Shown here: piece after piece, positions 59,171 through 64,000 of the stretch | Numbering within the stretch: the stretch's first letter is position 1 | Layout: each line of letters opens with the position of its first letter | NCBI GenBank assembly: GCA_039024435.1 | Contig: JBCCQH010000016.1 | Coordinates: forward strand, 19,775-83,774 | Source: JBCCQH01 sp039024435 | GTDB taxonomy: Bacteria; Bacteroidota; Bacteroidia; J057; JADKCL01 | Direction: 5' to 3' | DNA: 64,000 nucleotides | The notes under the pieces: model-generated | Database searches by the model: none | What the model saw: the letters and a program-made list of their open reading frames with translations, nothing else | Told to the model about the DNA's origin: nothing | Made by a program: the position numbers and the translations under genes

Positions 59171-61246
59171 CTACTGGACCTGAAAGCGAAGGACTTGGAG
59201 GCCCTCGTCAAATTGGACTTTGACGAAGTAGCTGCCGGCCGCGAGGTTACCCAGGGCAAATGGATGGGCCGATCCGGCCCGGGGAGCGTCGAGGGTCCAT
59301 TCGGCGAGTTGGCGCCCGGTCAGGTCGTGGACGGTGATCTGTGCTGTAGCGTGAGCTTGGCCAAAGACGAGCGAAAATCGGCCGGGATTCGGATTGGGAT
59401 ACAGGCGGATTTGCGGTGCGGTGGGAGCGGCAACACGGGTCAGTACTTGGAGGGGCTGGCAAGTGCTGTCGGTGCCGCAGGCGTCGGTCACGGTCAGGCA
59501 GACGGTGTACAAGCCAGGGGACGCGTAGGTGTGGAAGGGATTGACCTGGGTTGAAGTGGCGCCATCGCCGAAGTCCCAGAGCCAGCCGGTTGTGCCCGCT
59601 GAGGATCCATCGATGAACTGGTAGCTCAGGGGGGCGTTCAGATTGGGGGTGAAGGCGGCGGTCGGAAGCGCCGGGGTGACGGTCACCACGAAGCTGCACG
59701 AGTCCTGGTTGCCGGAGGAGTCGCTGCCGAGGTAGCTGACCGGGGTGGGGCCAGGATTGAGGTAGGTGCCGGGGGAGACATTGGAGACGAGGCTGACCGC
59801 GGCGCAGTTGTCGGTGGCGACCGGTGCATTCCAGTTCGCAAAGGTGCCGCAGCCTTGCGGGGTGTTGAGGCCGGCCAGGGTGGTATCCGCTGGGCAGATG
59901 AGGTTGGGAGCGAGTGTGTCCAGGACGGTCACCGGGCTGACGCAGGTCGCAATGTTTTGCTGGGCATCGGTGATGAGCACGGAGACGGAATTTACGCCCA
60001 GATCGGCGCAGGTCCAGGCGGTTTGCGTGACCGAGATGCCCACGGCACTGCAATTGTCAAAGCTGGCGCCGCCGGCCTGGGTGGGTTGCAGGGCGGCGAG
60101 GCCGCTGCCATTTAAATACAGGGTGATCGGATCGCAGATGGCGACCGGAGGCAAAGTGTCCACGACGGTTACGATGGAAGTGCAGGCGCTGGTGTTGGAG
60201 GCCGAGTCTGTGACGGTCAGGACCGCCGCATTGGTCCCTTGGTTGGGGCAGATAAAGCTCGGGGGATTGGCGGTGAGGATGAGCAGCCCGCAATTGTCGG
60301 AACTGCCCGCATTGATGTCGGAAGGAAGAAGGTTCACGCTCCCAAGGGCACCGAGGGCCAGGGTCACGTCCTGGCAGACGGCGGTGGGCGCGGTGGTGTC
60401 TTGGGCGGTGATGACAATGGTGCAACTGTCGGTATTTCCCGTGCAATCCTCCCCAAACACGAGAATGTTGTTGCTGCCCGGGCCCAGTGGGGTGCCCGCC
60501 ATCGGAATTTGGACCAAGGCAGGATCGGAGTCACAATTGTCCAGGATGGTGACGACAGACCGATAATCGGGTAGGGAAGCGGTACAACCGGAAGCGGCGA
60601 TCTGCAGGGTGTCCGCACTGGGGCAGGTGAGTTGGGGCGCCTGGGAATCGTTGCAGCAAACGCCCCCGGTGGGTCCGCTGGTAAAGTCGATGAGCATGTC
60701 GGCATTGGGGTAGCAGCCGGCGGCGGGATTGCCCGCGCCCTCGATCCCAAACACCCGGATCGAGTCGGGGATGGTATTGAGGCGGAAGAAGAACTGGTCG
60801 CATTGCTGGTGGACCCGGCCACAAATGACCGTGGAATTGACGCAAGTGTACGGATCATTGGTGAGGCCCAGGTAGCCGATGGTGCCTTGGGTTTGGAAGA
60901 TACCGGGAAATGGGCCGACATCTATTCCGGGAAAAATGCCTCCCGTGGTATCGCCGATGGCCGTGGGGGTAAAATCGGTGAAACAGATCGCCGGCGTGCA
61001 GGAAGAGTAAAACCCAAAGGCAAAGTCCCGGGTGGCATTGTTGGCTCCGGTGGTGGTGCCCGTGATTCCGCCGCCTACGCAAAGGGTGACATAGATTTCA
61101 AACTCATTGCCCACCGGGACGATGCTATCGAGGCTGACCTCGGAGAGGGCGCAGGCGCGGACGGTATGCGGGTTGGCGGTCAGCAGGGCGAAGAACAGCA
61201 GCGGCAAGCAGGGGGCAAGCAAAGAAAAGCGGATGGGCAGATGCAT
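59171..61246 (-). CDS. Large secreted HYR/PKD-repeat protein with T9SS sorting domain
   Basis: The 691-aa product has a signal peptide (LPIRFSLLAPCLPLLFFALL). It continues with several HYR-like Ig repeats ending in short Cys/Pro motifs (PTAVCQDVTLALGALG, PVAICDPITLYLNGSG, APNLICPADTTLAG) and then a PKD domain (SYQFIDGSSAGTTGWLWDFG, ... HTYASPGLYTVCLTVTDACG). It closes with a T9SS sorting domain (YPNPNPGRFSLVFGQA). It is probably a surface adhesion or matrix protein. The ATG at 61246 begins the signal sequence. Confidence 0.85.
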   Translation of the reverse strand: MHLPIRFSLLAPCLPLLFFALLTANPHTVRACALSEVSLDSIVPVGNEFEIYVTLCVGGGITGTTTGANNATRDFAFGFYSSCTPAICFTDFTPTAIGDTTGGIFPGIDVGPFPGIFQTQGTIGYLGLTNDPYTCVNSTVICGRVHQQCDQFFFRLNTIPDSIRVFGIEGAGNPAAGCYPNADMLIDFTSGPTGGVCCNDSQAPQLTCPSADTLQIAASGCTASLPDYRSVVTILDNCDSDPALVQIPMAGTPLGPGSNNILVFGEDCTGNTDSCTIVITAQDTTAPTAVCQDVTLALGALGSVNLLPSDINAGSSDNCGLLILTANPPSFICPNQGTNAAVLTVTDSASNTSACTSIVTVVDTLPPVAICDPITLYLNGSGLAALQPTQAGGASFDNCSAVGISVTQTAWTCADLGVNSVSVLITDAQQNIATCVSPVTVLDTLAPNLICPADTTLAGLNTPQGCGTFANWNAPVATDNCAAVSLVSNVSPGTYLNPGPTPVSYLGSDSSGNQDSCSFVVTVTPALPTAAFTPNLNAPLSYQFIDGSSAGTTGWLWDFGDGATSTQVNPFHTYASPGLYTVCLTVTDACGTDSTCQPLQVLTRVAAPTAPQIRLYPNPNPGRFSLVFGQAHATAQITVHDLTGRQLAEWTLDAPRAGSAHPFALGNLAAGSYFVKVQFDEGLQVLRFQVQ

Positions 61247-61568
61247 AAGATCGTTGGTGGTGAATTTTTGCCGCATATTAGGCAATTGTGATGATGCCGT
61301 CAATTCGTGGTCGCACGGGATGCGAAAAGAAATATAGAAACTTGAGAGGCGGTGAAAATTTAATCCTGTGATTCTGCTATGGCATCTTTTTCCGCCTCTC
61401 TTCCGCTATTTTCTCGCCCATAGCTTTGGCTATTGACTCCAAAATGAGCTTCGATGGACAAAAAAATCTGCGCTAGCAAATTTCACAAACCAATTTTAAA
61501 CCGCCTCTAAGAAACTGCTTTACCTCACTACTTCTGATCGGCGGTCCGCTTCGGCGCGCCGCCTTTTT
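61247..61568. other. Non-coding region before the gcvT fragment
   Basis: No gene, repeat or hairpin was recognised in these 322 bases. They hold the upstream region of the minus-strand PKD gene and join an unrelated decayed gene fragment. Confidence 0.45.
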
Positions 61569-61747
61569 GGGTGCAGTGCGCGCGGGCGTATTTGATGTTT
61601 CCCAGGTGGGCGAATTCATTGTGCGCGGTCCGAAAGCACTGGAACTGGTGCAACTGGTCACCTCAAGTATCGCGGCCAAGCTGGTCGATGGCAAAGCGCA
61701 GTATTCCTGCCTCCCCAACCACGAAGGGGGCGGCATCGCCGACCGTG
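61569..61747 (+). pseudogene. gcvT: Fragment of glycine cleavage T protein (aminomethyltransferase)
   Basis: About 60 codons read AVRAGVFDVSQVGEFIVRGP, ALELVQLVTSSIAAKLVDGK and AQYSCLPNHEGGGIAD, matching the N-terminal part of GcvT (VFDVSHMGEF, VTSNDxxKL, AQYSCLPNxxGGIVDD). The homology starts and stops abruptly, with no start codon region and no C-terminal two-thirds, so this is a relic. The DNA up to about 61925 in another frame (VAGPVGMAVFIFEHDGRS) was not identified. Confidence 0.75.
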
Positions 61748-61939
61748 TACCTTCGGACTCAAGAAACTGCGCGTCGCCGGGCCCGTGGGCATGGCGGTGT
61801 TCATTTTCGAGCATGATGGCCGGTCATTGGGGGGACAACAAATTGCGGTGGTCGAAATCTCTCAAAATTTACTCCGCAATCGAACTTTTCCGAATGCGCC
61901 TAGCGTCAAGGGAAGCCCGCGAAAGTGTATATTGTTGCC

Positions 61940-61959
61940 GACTTTAAATCGAAAAAGAA
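61940..61959 (+). repeat. 20-bp repeat, left copy of an inverted pair
   Basis: GACTTTAAATCGAAAAAGAA here occurs again in reverse complement at 63907-63926. The pair brackets the genes at 61961-62245 and 62242-63732. Confidence 0.6.
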
Positions 61960-61960
61960 A

Positions 61961-62245
61961 ATGAAAAAGTTTGCTTTGACGGCGCTGTTGGCGCTGTCGG
62001 TCGCGGTTCCAGGAATGGCGACCAATTCTAATATTGCCCTTGAGCAGGTGATTGAATCGCCCGAAATAGATCCGATGTTAGTGGAGGTGATCCTGCGCAC
62101 TGCCGCACATGAGAGCGATTACAGCTACCACCAATTAAGTGTAGAATATCAGCAAGGAATTCTTAGTATCTCCAGAGATGGGAAACGATTTCGAGTTACA
62201 ACCGGAAGTGGGGTCGTAATTTCGATTTTGGATGAAAGCATCTAA
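61961..62245 (+). CDS. Small exported protein of unknown function
   Basis: The 94-aa product has a signal peptide (MKKFALTALLALSVAVPGMA). The ~73-residue mature part begins TNSNIALEQVIESPEIDP and ends GSGVVISILDESI. No family recognised. The ATG at 61961 is the natural start of the signal peptide. Its TAA overlaps the stop of the convergent gene by four bases. Confidence 0.7.
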   Translation: MKKFALTALLALSVAVPGMATNSNIALEQVIESPEIDPMLVEVILRTAAHESDYSYHQLSVEYQQGILSISRDGKRFRVTTGSGVVISILDESI

Positions 62246-63732
62246 TGTGCCAAGAATAAGCAGTCCTTCATCAATTCAGGCGTCAAGAATGCATGTAGGA
62301 GCTCCTTTTGCGGCTTCGAGGTGACTTTTGAATGTATCCAACTACGGATCGCAAACCAATGACTGGCCCGCTTTTCTTCCGGATCATTTAGTAACTCATT
62401 GATGCGTTCCAATGACTGATGGAGCTCATCTAGGATGAATAAAGTCTGCGGTTGGTGCAGGAGGTACTTGTTCACGATATGGTAACATTCTTTGGGGAAT
62501 CGGCGTTGATGTTGCTTGACTTTGACCTTTGCAGAAGCCAGCATCGATTCCACAAGATCAACATCTCCCATTTTATGGTAGCAGATCGCCAAATGTAGAC
62601 TCGGCTCCCATTGTAGAAATGGCGTATCTTTTTTCACAAGATTGCGCGACGCATGAAAGCAACGGGCAGCCACTTGGTACCGTTCATTGTAGAAAAATGC
62701 CTGTCCGAGGTGAAAATAAAGCTTACATGCAATCAAATTAGGCACTTCCTCAAAGTACTGATTGAGATCTGCTAAAGCCGATTCAGCAAGCTGAATTTCC
62801 CCGAAGCTAGACGCAATGGTAGTGTAAAGCATCAAGCGGCTGATCGCGATACGAGAAACATCCTTTGCCCCTTCAACATTGATTTCTGCCATTTTCATTG
62901 CATATCCGATAGCCAGATCACGGTTCGCATTCAACAGGCTAATTAATGCCACGAACCGTATCTCCTGTGCTAGCATATTGGAGCTAAATGCTTTTGGGAT
63001 CTCAAATAACCTGGGGATCAATTGCCGGCCATATTCAAAAGATAGCTTGAAATCCCCTTGGTAATATGCGCAGTTCATCCTCACCTTCAATGCCAGGCAC
63101 TTCAAGTAATCGGTAGGGTAATCACTATGCAATCTCGATTGGACCGCTATCACCATCCGTTTCCGTTGAAAATCTTCTTTGTGGCGTACTAACCGTAAAT
63201 CGGCAATCATTTGATGTAACTGCCGCTCATATTGATTGATCATAAAGACATATTTCGCATCGAGCGACTGCTTTGAAATTTCTACATCGTTGGGCAGAGT
63301 AGCCTCGATCCCGTGTACGTTTCTCAACTCGAGGGTAAGTTCGTGCAGCCGGGCCAATTTATCATATCGATAACTTCTATTCTGCTTTCGAAATTCGTCC
63401 AACAAAGCTCTTCGTGCTATTCCTTCTGCTCCACATATATACGATTTGCGAATAAACGAAATTGCGGGAACCAGTCCTTCTTCCGAATGGATAATACTGC
63501 TGATGATCCATTGCGCAAGCCGTTCACGATCCTGAATAAACTGGTGAGATTCCCGAAATACATCTCCTCGGATCGACTCAGATGATTTGCTATCAAATTG
63601 GGGGTGCTTGAGAATGGCTTTGTAGAGTCTATACGGTCTTGTATTCTTCTTGCTACCGATGTAAATCGAGAAAATGCGCCGCTCTTGCGAACTTAGCCCG
63701 TGAACAAAATGATACAATCTCTTGAATTCCAT
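62242..63732 (-). CDS. Helical ~500-aa cytoplasmic protein of unknown function
   Basis: The 496-aa product is helical, Arg/Leu/Tyr-rich and has TPR-like helix pairs (YFHLGQAFFYNERYQVAARC, LHLAICYHKMGDVDLVESML). The N-terminus (FVHGLSSQERRIFSIYIGSK) has the same layout as the protein at 7084-8520, so the two are probably paralogues of a lineage family. The DNA is more AT-rich than most of the window. No catalytic motif. Its stop overlaps the stop of the convergent small gene. Confidence 0.75.
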   Translation of the reverse strand: MEFKRLYHFVHGLSSQERRIFSIYIGSKKNTRPYRLYKAILKHPQFDSKSSESIRGDVFRESHQFIQDRERLAQWIISSIIHSEEGLVPAISFIRKSYICGAEGIARRALLDEFRKQNRSYRYDKLARLHELTLELRNVHGIEATLPNDVEISKQSLDAKYVFMINQYERQLHQMIADLRLVRHKEDFQRKRMVIAVQSRLHSDYPTDYLKCLALKVRMNCAYYQGDFKLSFEYGRQLIPRLFEIPKAFSSNMLAQEIRFVALISLLNANRDLAIGYAMKMAEINVEGAKDVSRIAISRLMLYTTIASSFGEIQLAESALADLNQYFEEVPNLIACKLYFHLGQAFFYNERYQVAARCFHASRNLVKKDTPFLQWEPSLHLAICYHKMGDVDLVESMLASAKVKVKQHQRRFPKECYHIVNKYLLHQPQTLFILDELHQSLERINELLNDPEEKRASHWFAIRSWIHSKVTSKPQKELLHAFLTPELMKDCLFLAH

Positions 63733-63746
63733 TTGAGTAAGTCAAC

Positions 63747-63974
63747 TTACATAGAATATAGTGTAATTAACTGATTTACAGTTGTTCCGATGAGTTTTTG
63801 AATAAAGACTCGCACCCAAACTTCCCATGTTTCACCTTTCCGAACACGATGAGCTTGTCTACCTTCGAAATATACACAAAATGGTGAATGGATTCCATAC
63901 CATTTGTTCTTTTTCGATTTAAAGTCTTTTGCGGTCTGGCCGTAAAGAATCCTCACCAAAAGAAGCTGAATCAC
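63747..63974 (-). CDS. Possible 75-aa protein, doubtful
   Basis: A GTG-started frame carries KDFKSKKNKWYGIHSPFCVY. The IHSPF motif recalls the start of some Bacteroidota methyltransferases, so this may be a short relic of one. It contains the right copy of the 20-bp repeat at 63907-63926. Confidence that it is expressed is low. Confidence 0.3.
   Translation of the reverse strand: MIQLLLVRILYGQTAKDFKSKKNKWYGIHSPFCVYFEGRQAHRVRKGETWEVWVRVFIQKLIGTTVNQLITLYSM
63907..63926 (-). repeat. 20-bp repeat, right copy of an inverted pair
   Basis: Exact reverse complement of 61940-61959; see that entry. Confidence 0.6.
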
Positions 63975-64000
63975 GATTTAGCTGCAATCAACTTCCCAAA

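Noticed and set aside
1..64000. CRISPR arrays, rRNA and tRNA genes
   Set aside because: No regularly spaced direct repeats and no recognisable rRNA or tRNA sequence were found by eye; a tRNA scan was not possible.

Overview
The window looks like chromosomal DNA of a GC-rich Bacteroidota bacterium, most likely a Saprospirales-type gliding or filamentous organism. Supporting signs are four secreted proteins with type IX secretion (T9SS) C-terminal sorting domains, an OmpA protein with a TPR/PD40 layout, a very large alpha-2-macroglobulin lipoprotein, few Shine-Dalgarno sequences, and several exact TAnnTTTG (-7) promoter boxes. No rRNA, tRNA or CRISPR array was recognised.

Layout. (1) 1-5.9 kb: the end of a TPR-like gene, an unrecognised 561-aa protein, a fused TOMM cyclodehydratase (E1-like zinc domain plus YcaO) and a KamA-type radical SAM enzyme, closed by a terminator. 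This resembles a RiPP-type modification locus with no obvious small precursor. (2) 6.2-8.5 kb: a T9SS cargo protein and a helical ~480-aa protein. (3) 8.7-23.8 kb: a TetR-led catabolic run with acyl-CoA carboxylase beta and alpha, an FAD oxidoreductase, enoyl-CoA hydratase, BKACE (DUF849), two SDRs, an acyl-CoA synthetase, an aldehyde dehydrogenase and two acyl-CoA dehydrogenases, one fused to SCP2. The set parallels Atu/Liu degradation of acyclic terpenoids or other 3-methyl-branched acyl-CoAs. (4) 23.9-25.7 kb: a membrane glycosyltransferase and a UPF0104 membrane protein. (5) 25.7-30.9 kb: an accessory island. IS66 remnants on both sides bracket a visibly AT-rich two-gene cassette, a STAND/AAA-like NTPase plus a small membrane coiled-coil protein. 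(6) 30.9-44.4 kb: envelope genes (DinB-like, outer-membrane protein, SRPBCC, alpha-2-macroglobulin, a long membrane protein, OmpA/PD40). (7) 45-48 kb: an nSTAND1-like ATPase followed by a TerB-domain protein. (8) 48-55.6 kb: a coiled-coil repeat protein, a 23-aa membrane peptide, a thioesterase with its LmrA/YxaF-like TetR regulator, an NAD-binding epimerase-like protein, a type II NADH dehydrogenase, a TPR protein and a sulfatase-like protein. (9) 56-64 kb: three T9SS cargo proteins including a PhoD-type phosphatase, a gcvT fragment, a small secreted protein and a second helical ~500-aa protein.

The candidates for undescribed biology are the YcaO/KamA locus, the IS66-bracketed NTPase/membrane pair and the nSTAND1/TerB pair. 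Family assignments rest on motif recognition by eye; no database search was run.
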